Origin: CAVALG01 sp963630555
GTDB taxonomy: Bacteria; Bacillota; Clostridia; Oscillospirales; Acutalibacteraceae
Assembly: GCA_963630555.1 (NCBI GenBank)
Contig: CAVGND010000001.1
Span: forward strand, 70,296-134,295
Direction: 5' to 3'
DNA: 64,000 nt
The notes beneath the pieces were generated by a model. That model was not told the origin of the DNA. It searched no databases and was given only the letters and a program-made list of their open reading frames with translations. Every line of letters starts with the position of its first letter. Within the stretch, counting starts at the first letter, position 1. The position numbers were made by a program, and so were the translations under genes. This document shows positions 31,827 to 40,107 of the stretch, piece after piece.

Positions 31827-33653
31827 TTATTCAACCGTAACGGATTTTGCAAGATTTTTAGGCTTATCAATATCGCAATTGTTAAGTTTAGCAACATGAT
31901 AAGCAAGCAACTGAAGCGGTATTACTTCGCAGGATGCCGCAAACAACGGCTCGGTTTGCGAAACATAAAGCACATCATCCGCCTCCGCCTGCATGGCACT
32001 GTTGCCCTCGTGAACAACACCGAGTACCGTTGCCGAGCGTGCTTTAACTTCTTTAACATTACTCATAAATTTTTCAAACAAACGCTCATAACAAGCAAGC
32101 GCTATAACAAGTCGGCCTTCTTCAATAAGCGATATTGTTCCGTGTTTCAATTCGCCGGCAGCATACGCTTCGGAATGGATGTATGATATTTCTTTAAGTT
32201 TTAATGAGCCTTCAAGTGCAACTGCAGCGTCAATATTCCTGCCGATAAAGAATATATTGCGTTTTGAATAATATTTTTGTGCGATTTTTTCAATATCGGT
32301 ATTAATATCAATGGTATGCTGTATTTGCTCGGGAAGTTTTAAAAGCGATTGAGTTAACTCTGTCTTACGGTCGGCACTGATTGTACCGGTAACTGCGGCG
32401 CCGTATATTGCAAAAGCATAAAGAAGAGCCAACTGTGTTGTATATCCCTTAGTTGTTGCAACCGCAATTTCTGGCCCTGCCCAGGTATAAAGCACATCAT
32501 CCGATAATTTTGCAATAGTACTTCCGACAACATTTACAATTGAAAGCACATGCGCACCGTGCAATTTCGCTTCTTTCATTGCCGCTATAGTATCGGCGGT
32601 TTCACCCGACTGACTTATAACTATCAGCAATGTTCGATTATTTATTATCGGATTTCTGTAGCGAAATTCACTTGCAAGATCAACCTCAACCGGCTTGCGC
32701 ATTAATTCCTCAATCACATATTTGCCAACCTGACCGGCATAGCACGCCGAGCCGCATGCTGTTATTACTATACGGTCAATGTTGTTTAATTCTTCGGCAG
32801 TCATATTGAAACCGTCAAGAACGATCTCTCCGTTTTTAACGCGCGGTGCGATTGTCTTTTTTACTGCCTCGGGCTGCTCAAATATTTCTTTAAGCATAAA
32901 GTGATCATAACCGCCTTTTTCGGCAACATCTACACTCCAATCAATGGTTGCCGTTTCGCGTTTGACAGGATTTAAGTCATAATCAAACACTTCGATGCTG
33001 TCAGGGGTCAGAACAGCAATATCCCCATCATCAAGATAAATCACATCTTTGGTATGTGATATAAGCGCAGTTATATCGGAAGCAATAAAGTTTTCATCTT
33101 TTCCTACACCTGCAATTAACGGGCTTGACATTTTAACGCCTATCAATTTTTCGGGTTCATCGGCACAAATTACCCCGAGGCCGTATGAACCTCGCAGCAT
33201 TTTTACCACATCGACAACTGCCTTGACCAAATCGCCTTTATAGAAATACTGGACAAGTTGTGGTATAACCTCGGTATCGGTCTCGCTTTTAAAACTGAAA
33301 CCTTTTGAAATCAGGAACTCACGCAATTCAATGTAGTTTTCTATTATTCCGTTATGAACAACAGAAAACTTCCCGTTATCGGACAAATGGGGGTGAGCGT
33401 TAAGTTCGCTGGGTTTGCCGTGCGTTGCCCATCTTGTATGACCGATTCCGATTTTACCGGAAATGCTTTCACCGCAATCGGTTTTATCCATCAGCAAATG
33501 AATTCTGCCGACGGTTTTTTTGGTTATTATATTACCGCTGTCAATGACTGATATTCCGGCAGAATCATAGCCGCGGTATTCAAGTCTTTCCAGACCTTTA
33601 AGCAATATCGGGGCAGCCTTTTCACGCCCTGTATATCCCACAATTCCACACAT
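31827..33653 (-). CDS. glmS: Glutamine-fructose-6-phosphate aminotransferase (isomerizing)
   Basis: First step of amino-sugar and peptidoglycan precursor synthesis. 608 residues: Cys2 Ntn glutaminase domain (CGIVGYTG, GIGHTRWATHG), then two SIS isomerase domains (ACGSACYAG and SQSGETADT, then FIGRNIDAAVALEG) and the C-terminal LAKSVTVE. Good GGGAG ribosome site. The leader from the predicted promoter is only about 40 bases, too short for a glmS ribozyme. Confidence 0.96.
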   Translation of the reverse strand: MCGIVGYTGREKAAPILLKGLERLEYRGYDSAGISVIDSGNIITKKTVGRIHLLMDKTDCGESISGKIGIGHTRWATHGKPSELNAHPHLSDNGKFSVVHNGIIENYIELREFLISKGFSFKSETDTEVIPQLVQYFYKGDLVKAVVDVVKMLRGSYGLGVICADEPEKLIGVKMSSPLIAGVGKDENFIASDITALISHTKDVIYLDDGDIAVLTPDSIEVFDYDLNPVKRETATIDWSVDVAEKGGYDHFMLKEIFEQPEAVKKTIAPRVKNGEIVLDGFNMTAEELNNIDRIVITACGSACYAGQVGKYVIEELMRKPVEVDLASEFRYRNPIINNRTLLIVISQSGETADTIAAMKEAKLHGAHVLSIVNVVGSTIAKLSDDVLYTWAGPEIAVATTKGYTTQLALLYAFAIYGAAVTGTISADRKTELTQSLLKLPEQIQHTIDINTDIEKIAQKYYSKRNIFFIGRNIDAAVALEGSLKLKEISYIHSEAYAAGELKHGTISLIEEGRLVIALACYERLFEKFMSNVKEVKARSATVLGVVHEGNSAMQAEADDVLYVSQTEPLFAASCEVIPLQLLAYHVAKLNNCDIDKPKNLAKSVTVE

Positions 33654-33700
33654 ATATTTTTCTCCCTTCAGTTGTTAAACTGATTGCATAACATAATAAT

Positions 33701-33729
33701 ATTGTATTTATTTTCAACTAAAATGTCAA
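33701..33729 (-). promoter_or_regulatory. glmS promoter
   Basis: Minus-strand TTGACA (33724-33729), 17 bp, TACAAT (33701-33706). The rest of the 33730-33917 gap shows only a TTGTTG-CGA-CAACAA palindrome (33754-33768). Confidence 0.7.
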
Positions 33730-33917
33730 GACTAAAATATTGCTGTTACTCTTTGTTGCGACAACAAAATAAATAATTAATAATGTAAAAAAGAAATGAA
33801 ATCTGTAATTATGATTTTAATTTTCTTCAAATTATCATCCTGATAGAAGTGTGTAAGCAGCAGGTCTACTTTTGATAGTTAAGTTTACCGAAGTATAATT
33901 TCAAATGCTTAAATTTT

Positions 33918-36248
33918 TTATATAAGCGAAAAAAGCAGGAAAATCGTGCGCGCAAACAGTGCGCATACCCACGCAATTCCGCATTGACCTGCCATTACTG
34001 CAGCAGCCCATTTTATACCGAGTTCCCGCTTAACGGCGGCTATCGCAGCAGCACACGGAGTATACAGCAGGCAAAATACCAACATGCTTACCGCGGATGA
34101 ACTTGACATAAAAGAATCTGCCGATACACCGACAGATAAAATTTTAAGTGTTGAAACCACACATTCCTTTGCCATAAGTCCCGATATCAATGAAGTAACC
34201 GTCCTCCAATCGTTTAATCCGATGGGAATAAATACAGGTGCAATTACGCCTGATATATGTGCCAATATACTATCTTTTGAATCGGCGACAATCTTAATCT
34301 CAAGATTATAGGTTTGCAAGAACCATATTATAATTGAAGTAATAAATATGACCGTAAATGTGCGACTTAAAAAATCTTTTGTTTTATCTCTTAATATTAA
34401 GAGAATACTTGTTATACCGGGCATTCGGTAATTCGGTAATTCCAAAATAAGTGAATCTGTTTCGCCTTTAAACAAAGTGTTTTTTAAAACCAATGCAACA
34501 ATTACTGCGACCGCAATCCCTAAAAAATACAGTCCGGTAATAATCAAGCCGCTGAAATCCGGAAAAAAGGTTTGTACAATGAAGCCGTAAACAGGAAGTT
34601 TGGCAGTGCAACTCATAAACGGAATAAGCATAACCGTAAGGCATTTATCCTTTCGGGAAGAGATGGTGCGTGTCGCCAAAACAGCCGGAACCGTACAACC
34701 GAAGCCTATGAGCATCGGCACAATACTTCGACCCGATAAACCTATTTTACGTAATAATTTATCCGTAATAAAAGCTATACGTGCCATATATCCGCTGTCT
34801 TCAAGCAGCGAAAGGAAAAAGAACAGAATAATAATTATCGGCAAAAACGCAATAACGCTGCCGACCCCCGAAAAGATTCCGTCGATAATTAACTTTCTTA
34901 CCGTTTCATTGACCTTACCGGAGATAAGCAGTCGGTCTGTAATCTGTGATAATTTTTCCAAACCAAATTGCAAAAGCTGCTGCAGCATCGGACCTGCCAA
35001 ATTAAAGGTGATATAAAAAATCAATGTCATAATCAATAAAAGGGAAGGAAAGGCGGTATATTTCCCTGTAAGTATACTGTCAATTTTTCGGGTTCTTAGA
35101 GTTCCCTTACTCTCAGCAGGTAAGAATATTGCTCTGTCGCAAAGTTGATGGATAAATGAATAACGCATATTTGCCACAGCAGTGATACGGTCGGTGGCTG
35201 TCCGTGTCTCAAGTTTTTTTGTTAACACTTCTATTTTATTTAATTCTTTATCGCTGAGATTTAACCTTTTTATAATCTTTTCATCGGATTCTATTATTTT
35301 TTCTGCCGCAAAATACACCGGTATTTTTGCATTTAAAGCACTGAGGTTAATGATGTTTGCAATCTGCTTTACGGCAGCACCGACCGTATTTGTGTGCCCG
35401 TTATACAAATCGCCGCTTTTGTTCGGCACTTGTTTCTTGTATGCTGCCTGCAAGGCGCATTTTGTAAGTGTATCAATGCCTTCGTTATGTAATGCGGATA
35501 TCAAGACAACCGGTGCGCCGAGCAGTTTTTCCATGCAATCAGTTTTTATAACTCCTCCGTTTGCATTAACCTCATCTGCCATATTAAGTGCCAATACAAC
35601 AGGAATTTCAAGCTGTATAAGTTGCGTTGTCAGGTAAAGATTGCGTTCGATATTTGTGGCGTCGATTATATTTATTATGCAATCGGGCATTCTATCAAAA
35701 ATATAGTCATGGGTTATCATCTCTTCCGGGCTGTATGGTGAAAGCGAATATATTCCCGGCAGATCCGTTACATTGACATTTTCGTGCGCCTTAATCTTTC
35801 CGATTCTGTAATCGACGGTAACTCCGGGAAAGTTACCGGTTCGGTTGTTTGAACCGGTAAGTACATTAAACAGGGTGGTTTTTCCGCAGTTCTGATTCCC
35901 CACTAATGCAAAGGTCACGGTTTTCCCCGTTGAAAAATAATATTTCTCATCAAAAGCCGACCTCGACGGCTCAATTTGCTTTTTTTCGTTATACACCTTG
36001 CTTTTTGTGACGATTCTATCATTACCGAGCGGTATTATTTTTATTTTTTCGGCGTCGCCGCCGCGAACTGCGAGCTTGTAACCGTGTATATGCAATTCAA
36101 CGGGATCGCCTAAAGGTGCATATTTTTCAATTTTTACAATCGTTCCGGGAACGAATCCCATATTTAAAAAATGATGTTTCAAATTTTTTTCGCCGCTTAT
36201 TTCTTCTATAATGGCGGTTTCGCCCCTGCGCAATTCTTTTAATGTCAT
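33918..36248 (-). CDS. feoB: Fused FeoA-FeoB ferrous iron transporter
   Basis: GTP-coupled Fe2+ uptake system of the cytoplasmic membrane. 776 residues from ATG 36248 (AGAGG eight bases upstream). Residues ~1-75 are an SH3-like FeoA domain (MTLKELRRGETAIIEEISG, FVPGTIVKI). Then come the FeoB G domain with G1 GNQNCGKTT (near 116) and DLPGIYSLSPYSPEE, the GDI helical region and the polytopic Gate-type membrane domain (GSVIAFLPIIIILFFFLSLL and later helices). FeoA is normally a separate ~75-residue protein. A 21-bp palindrome lies upstream, shared with nth. Confidence 0.93.
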   Translation of the reverse strand: MTLKELRRGETAIIEEISGEKNLKHHFLNMGFVPGTIVKIEKYAPLGDPVELHIHGYKLAVRGGDAEKIKIIPLGNDRIVTKSKVYNEKKQIEPSRSAFDEKYYFSTGKTVTFALVGNQNCGKTTLFNVLTGSNNRTGNFPGVTVDYRIGKIKAHENVNVTDLPGIYSLSPYSPEEMITHDYIFDRMPDCIINIIDATNIERNLYLTTQLIQLEIPVVLALNMADEVNANGGVIKTDCMEKLLGAPVVLISALHNEGIDTLTKCALQAAYKKQVPNKSGDLYNGHTNTVGAAVKQIANIINLSALNAKIPVYFAAEKIIESDEKIIKRLNLSDKELNKIEVLTKKLETRTATDRITAVANMRYSFIHQLCDRAIFLPAESKGTLRTRKIDSILTGKYTAFPSLLLIMTLIFYITFNLAGPMLQQLLQFGLEKLSQITDRLLISGKVNETVRKLIIDGIFSGVGSVIAFLPIIIILFFFLSLLEDSGYMARIAFITDKLLRKIGLSGRSIVPMLIGFGCTVPAVLATRTISSRKDKCLTVMLIPFMSCTAKLPVYGFIVQTFFPDFSGLIITGLYFLGIAVAVIVALVLKNTLFKGETDSLILELPNYRMPGITSILLILRDKTKDFLSRTFTVIFITSIIIWFLQTYNLEIKIVADSKDSILAHISGVIAPVFIPIGLNDWRTVTSLISGLMAKECVVSTLKILSVGVSADSFMSSSSAVSMLVFCLLYTPCAAAIAAVKRELGIKWAAAVMAGQCGIAWVCALFARTIFLLFSLI

Positions 36249-36273
36249 TTTTGCTAACCTCTTTTCAAAATAA

Positions 36274-36294
36274 TTACAATGCAATGTATTGTAA
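36274..36294. promoter_or_regulatory. 21-bp palindrome in the feoAB-nth intergenic region
   Basis: TTACAAT-N7-ATTGTAA, perfect 7-bp arms. It covers the -35 region of the nth promoter and lies 26 bp before the feoAB start. Candidate operator for an iron-responsive regulator; it does not match the classic Fur box closely. Confidence 0.5.
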
Positions 36295-36316
36295 AAAATA
36301 AAAAAATATGTATAAT
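36289..36316 (+). promoter_or_regulatory. nth promoter
   Basis: TTGTAA (36289-36294), 16 bp, TATAAT (36311-36316), about 30 bases before the nth start. Confidence 0.6.
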
Positions 36317-36346
36317 ATTATTTAATACTACCTGAAGGTGCTGAAT

Positions 36347-36985
36347 ATGAAAACATTGAAAGAGAAGCGTGAAAAAGCCATTAAAGCGGTGTTGCTTTTT
36401 GAAAAAGAGTACCCTGATGCCGAATGTTCCCTTGATAGCAAAAATGCACTTCAGTTGCTTATTGCAACCAGACTTTCGGCACAGTGTACGGATGCAAGAG
36501 TCAACATTGTAACACCTGCACTTTTTAAGCGGTTTCCGACAGCGGAGGCGTTTGCGAACGGCCCGCTCGAAGATATTGAATCTATTATTAAAACTTGCGG
36601 ATTATATAAAACCAAAGCACGCGATCTTATGGGAATAGGGAAGATGTTGTGCGATAATTACGGCGGAACCGTTCCCGATACAATAGAGGAATTAATAAAA
36701 CTTCCCGGTGTCGGCAGAAAGACGGCAAACCTTGTCTGCGGTGATGTTTACGGCAAGCCTGCCATTGTTGCCGACACGCATTTCATAAGATTTTGCAACC
36801 GAATAGGATTTGTTAAAACACGTGATCCGCTTAAAGTTGAAAGCGAAATGAGAAAAATTCTTCCCCCCGAAAAGTCAAATGCATTTTGTCATAGAACAGT
36901 TATACACGGCAGAAAAATATGTTCGGCAAGAAAAGCGGATTGTGAAAACTGCTGCTTGAGAGATATATGTGAAAAGAGAATTTAA
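36347..36985 (+). CDS. nth: Endonuclease III
   Basis: Bifunctional DNA glycosylase/AP lyase for oxidised pyrimidines. About 212 residues from ATG 36347, six bases after GAAGGTG. Helix-hairpin-helix LPGVGRKTANLV with the catalytic Lys (near 120), the catalytic Asp in IVADTHF, and a C-terminal [4Fe-4S] site with spacing C-x6-C-x2-C-x5-C (CSARKADCENCCLRDIC). Divergent from feoAB. Confidence 0.95.
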   Translation: MKTLKEKREKAIKAVLLFEKEYPDAECSLDSKNALQLLIATRLSAQCTDARVNIVTPALFKRFPTAEAFANGPLEDIESIIKTCGLYKTKARDLMGIGKMLCDNYGGTVPDTIEELIKLPGVGRKTANLVCGDVYGKPAIVADTHFIRFCNRIGFVKTRDPLKVESEMRKILPPEKSNAFCHRTVIHGRKICSARKADCENCCLRDICEKRI

Positions 36986-37023
36986 AATTTTGCAAAAAAT
37001 GCCGAAAATACTGTGTTTGGGTA

Positions 37024-37089
37024 TTGTAGTTTAAATGAATTTTTGGTATAATGATTTTGTTGTTGCCCGATAGGCTGTTGCTTATCGGG
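37024..37089 (+). promoter_or_regulatory. typA promoter and 5'-leader hairpin
   Basis: TTGTAG (37024-37029), 17 bp, TATAAT (37047-37052). The predicted transcript begins just before a 10-bp hairpin (37066-37075 with 37080-37089, loop TGTT) without a T-run, so it would cap the 5' end of the mRNA. Confidence 0.6.
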
Positions 37090-37125
37090 TGTATAATTGC
37101 TAAAAAGAAAAGAGAAGATTTTGTA

Positions 37126-38949
37126 ATGCATAATATGAAAAACCTCCGCAACATTGCGATTATTGCACACGTTGACCACGGTAAAACCACGCTTGTTGAC
37201 CAATTACTTAAACAAAGCGGAACTTTCAGAAACAACGAGCAGGTAGCGGAACGTGTTATGGACTCCAATGATCTTGAGAGAGAGCGCGGAATAACAATTT
37301 TATCCAAAAATACAAGCGTTATATACAATGATATCAAGATTAATATTGTTGACACGCCCGGACATGCGGATTTTGGTGGCGAAGTCGAACGAATACTAAC
37401 GATGGTTGACGGGGTTTTATTACTTGTCGATGCATTTGAGGGATGTATGCCGCAAACCAGATTTGTTTTAAAAAAAGCTTTGGCATTGGGCAAAAAGCCG
37501 ATTGTTGTTGTAAATAAAATAGATCGTCCCATGGCAAGACCTGCCGAGGTAGTGGACGAAGTTCTTGATCTTTTTATTGAACTCGGTGCCGATGATGATC
37601 AACTTGAATTTCCGGTTGTATATGCTTCGGGACGGGATGGATATGCCTCGACCGATCCTGACAAGCCCGGTACCGACCTTCGCCCGTTGCTTGATATGAT
37701 AATTAATGAAATCAAACCGCCCCAAAACGATATCGACGGGCCTTTCCAGATGCTGTTTTCAAATATTGAATATGATGAATATGTCGGCAGAATCGGCGTC
37801 GGCAGAATTGAGCGCGGCACCGTTAAAGACGGTCAGAGTATATCCGTATGCGACAAGGACGGGGTACCGCGCCGTGCAAAAATATCCAAAATCTTTATCT
37901 TTGAAGGTTTAAAACGTACGGAAGTTCCCGAAGCCGGTGCCGGAGAACTTGTTGAAATTGCCGGAATATCCGATATAAGCATTGGTGAAACCGCCTGTGA
38001 TTCCGAGCATATCGATCCGTTACCGTTTATTAAAATCGACGAGCCTACCATTTCAATGAATTTTATGGTTAACAACTCGCCGTTTGCCGGACGCGACGGT
38101 AAGTATGTAACTTCAAGAAATATACGTGACCGTTTATTTAAAGAAGTTGAAACAAATGTAAGTCTTCGTGTTGAAGAAACCGACTCAGCAGACACATTTA
38201 AGGTGTCGGGCAGGGGAGAGCTGCACCTTTCAATTCTTATTGAAACTATGCGTCGACAAGGATATGAATTTCAGGTATCTCCACCGACAGTAATATATAA
38301 ATACGAAGATGGACAGAAACTTGAACCGATTGAATTGCTAATGATAGAAGTGCCCGAAGAATATGTCGGAGCGGTTATGGAAAAACTCGGTACACGCAAG
38401 GCAGAGATAACAAATATGGGCACGCGCGAAACCGGTTACAGCCATTTGGAATTTCTGATACCTTCAAGAGGACTGATGGGGTACCGTTCGCAATTTTTGT
38501 CCGACACAAACGGCAACGGCATACTAAATCATATATTCCACGGTTATGAGCCGTACAAAGGCGATATAGAAAACCGTCTTACCGGTTCTATCATAGCCCA
38601 CGAAACCGGTGAGTCAACCGGTTACGGATTATTTAACACCCAAAGCAGAGGTAGACTCTTTATAGGTCCGGGCGTGCCGGTATATGAGGGTATGATAGTC
38701 GGCGAAAACCCTAAAAACGAAGATATAGTCTGCAATGTTTGTAAGAAAAAACAGATGACAAATACGCGCGCAGCAGGCTCGGATGACGCTTTAAGACTTG
38801 TACCTCACACTGTATTAAGCCTTGAACAATCACTCGAATTTATTAAAGAAGATGAACTGGTTGAAATAACACCCAAAAACATACGTCTTCGCAAGAGAAT
38901 ACTCGGTAAAGAGCAAAGAATGAAATATGAAAATAAAATGAGAAAATAA
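37126..38949 (+). CDS. typA: Translational GTPase TypA/BipA
   Basis: Ribosome-binding GTPase related to EF-G, involved in 50S assembly and stress growth. About 607 residues from ATG 37126 (MHNMKNLRNIAIIAHVDHGK); an upstream extension would run through the leader hairpin. G1 AHVDHGKTT, G2 RGITI, G3 DTPGHADFGGEV, G4 NKIDRP, then beta-barrel and EF-G-like domains, with the C-terminal HTVLSLEQSLEFI typical of TypA. Confidence 0.96.
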   Translation: MHNMKNLRNIAIIAHVDHGKTTLVDQLLKQSGTFRNNEQVAERVMDSNDLERERGITILSKNTSVIYNDIKINIVDTPGHADFGGEVERILTMVDGVLLLVDAFEGCMPQTRFVLKKALALGKKPIVVVNKIDRPMARPAEVVDEVLDLFIELGADDDQLEFPVVYASGRDGYASTDPDKPGTDLRPLLDMIINEIKPPQNDIDGPFQMLFSNIEYDEYVGRIGVGRIERGTVKDGQSISVCDKDGVPRRAKISKIFIFEGLKRTEVPEAGAGELVEIAGISDISIGETACDSEHIDPLPFIKIDEPTISMNFMVNNSPFAGRDGKYVTSRNIRDRLFKEVETNVSLRVEETDSADTFKVSGRGELHLSILIETMRRQGYEFQVSPPTVIYKYEDGQKLEPIELLMIEVPEEYVGAVMEKLGTRKAEITNMGTRETGYSHLEFLIPSRGLMGYRSQFLSDTNGNGILNHIFHGYEPYKGDIENRLTGSIIAHETGESTGYGLFNTQSRGRLFIGPGVPVYEGMIVGENPKNEDIVCNVCKKKQMTNTRAAGSDDALRLVPHTVLSLEQSLEFIKEDELVEITPKNIRLRKRILGKEQRMKYENKMRK

Positions 38950-38952
38950 TAT

Positions 38953-39849
38953 ATGAATTATGTAATTTTTGATATGGAATGGGATACCAAGTATTTCACC
39001 AAGCAAAAAAAATTTGTGAACGAAATTGTTGAAATCGGCGCTGTAAAACTGAATGATGATTTTAAAGAGATTGACCGTTTTTCGGTTTTGGTTCGTTCCT
39101 CACTCTCTGAAAAAGTTTCAAACCGATTTGTAAAACTTACAAACATTACAAATTCGGAAATGCTTTCCGGTATGCCGTTAAAATCTGCAATAAACTATTT
39201 TAAAAGTTGGATCGACGATCCCGACAACACAATTATGTTAACCTGGAGTAATACCGATTTATACGTTTTGGTTGAAAATTATACGCTTTTTGCTGCGCCC
39301 GACAAAACTCCCGATTTTATAACAAAATATGTTGATGCTCAAAAATTAGTACAGGATTATTTAAAGAAAAAGGGCAATGTAATTAATTCTCAGATTTCTT
39401 TACAGCACGCTGCCGAAATGCTCGATTTGAAAATCCAAAATATCGAATTACATCGCGCAGTTGATGATAGTGAATTGACATCAAAACTGTTTATACTATG
39501 CTATGAACCCTCTGTCTTCAAAAAATTCATTATCAATATAAATAAAACGAGATATTTTGAGCGTCTAACTTATAAGCCGCACTATATAAGCGATATTAAG
39601 GATAATTCAATAAACAGGAAGGAATTGCGCTTCAAGTGCGAAAATTGCCGAATCAGAGCAAAACAAATCACCGATTGGAAATTCAACAATAGGTCGTTCA
39701 AAGCGCATTTTAAGTGCAGAAAATGCAACACGGAATTTATAGGCTGCGTATCATTTAAAAGAAAATTTGATTCTGTTTCCGTTAAAAGGCGAAGAATATA
39801 CCCGTCAAGAAATACGGAAATTGACGCTTTAAAAATCACAAACGCATAG
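38953..39849 (+). CDS. DEDDh exonuclease with C-terminal zinc ribbon
   Basis: 298 residues starting three bases after typA, so co-transcribed. The N-terminal ~185 residues are a DnaQ-like 3'-5' exonuclease: D-x-E in VIFDMEWD (near residue 7), a middle Asp in WSNTDLYVL, and the H-x4-D of LHRAVDDSELT. The last ~80 residues carry two C-x2-C pairs (CENC and CRKC, near 225-260) in a basic context, suggesting nucleic-acid binding. The family resembles KapD/sporulation-inhibitor-type exonucleases. Substrate unknown. Confidence 0.82.
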   Translation: MNYVIFDMEWDTKYFTKQKKFVNEIVEIGAVKLNDDFKEIDRFSVLVRSSLSEKVSNRFVKLTNITNSEMLSGMPLKSAINYFKSWIDDPDNTIMLTWSNTDLYVLVENYTLFAAPDKTPDFITKYVDAQKLVQDYLKKKGNVINSQISLQHAAEMLDLKIQNIELHRAVDDSELTSKLFILCYEPSVFKKFIININKTRYFERLTYKPHYISDIKDNSINRKELRFKCENCRIRAKQITDWKFNNRSFKAHFKCRKCNTEFIGCVSFKRKFDSVSVKRRRIYPSRNTEIDALKITNA

Positions 39850-39880
39850 GTTCGAAAGTTAAATCTATCTGCCATAACCG

Positions 39881-39917
39881 TACGGTGTTACTGTATAGGG
39901 TAGCACCGTATTTTATT
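39881..39917 (+). terminator. Terminator of the typA-exonuclease transcript
   Basis: TACGGTGTTAC (39881-39891) pairs with GTAGCACCGTA (39900-39910), followed by TTTTATTA. Confidence 0.8.
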
Positions 39918-39944
39918 ATATTCGGTAAATGGGGTATTATTAAA

Positions 39945-39978
39945 ACTACGGTAATAAATAACAATTTATTGCCGTAGT
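39945..39978. repeat. 34-bp palindrome (15-4-15) upstream of a tyrosine recombinase
   Basis: ACTACGGTAATAAAT and ATTTATTGCCGTAGT (one T-G pair) around AACA. It ends one base before the recombinase promoter. It may be the recombinase's own binding or crossover site, an operator, or a hairpin. Confidence 0.55.
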
Positions 39979-39979
39979 A

Positions 39980-40008
39980 TTGACATTTTAAAACCGTAAT
40001 GTTATAAT
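39980..40008 (+). promoter_or_regulatory. Consensus promoter of the recombinase gene
   Basis: TTGACA (39980-39985), 17 bp, TATAAT (40003-40008). The -10 box lies in the first copy of a 25-bp repeat. Confidence 0.75.
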
Positions 40009-40068
40009 TGTGTCATAACCGTAATGTTATAATTGTGTCATAACCGTAATGTTATAATTGTGTCATAT
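39994..40068 (+). repeat. Three tandem 25-bp repeats, each with a TATAAT
   Basis: The unit begins CCGTAATGTTATAATTG and ends TGTCATAA. Copies at 39994-40018, 40019-40043 and 40044-40068; the third differs only in its last two bases. The run lies between promoter and start codon of the recombinase and could expand or contract by slippage. Confidence 0.9.
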
Positions 40069-40107
40069 AAGTAAATACAACGACAATCTAAGAACGGAGT
40101 GATAAAA

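Noticed and set aside
37051..37125. N-terminal extension of TypA by 25 residues
   Set aside because: It runs through the promoter -10 box and leader hairpin and does not resemble the family N-terminus; ATG 37126 begins the conserved part.
39994..40068. Short CRISPR array
   Set aside because: The 25-bp units are directly adjacent with no spacers and no cas genes are nearby; they are tandem promoter repeats.
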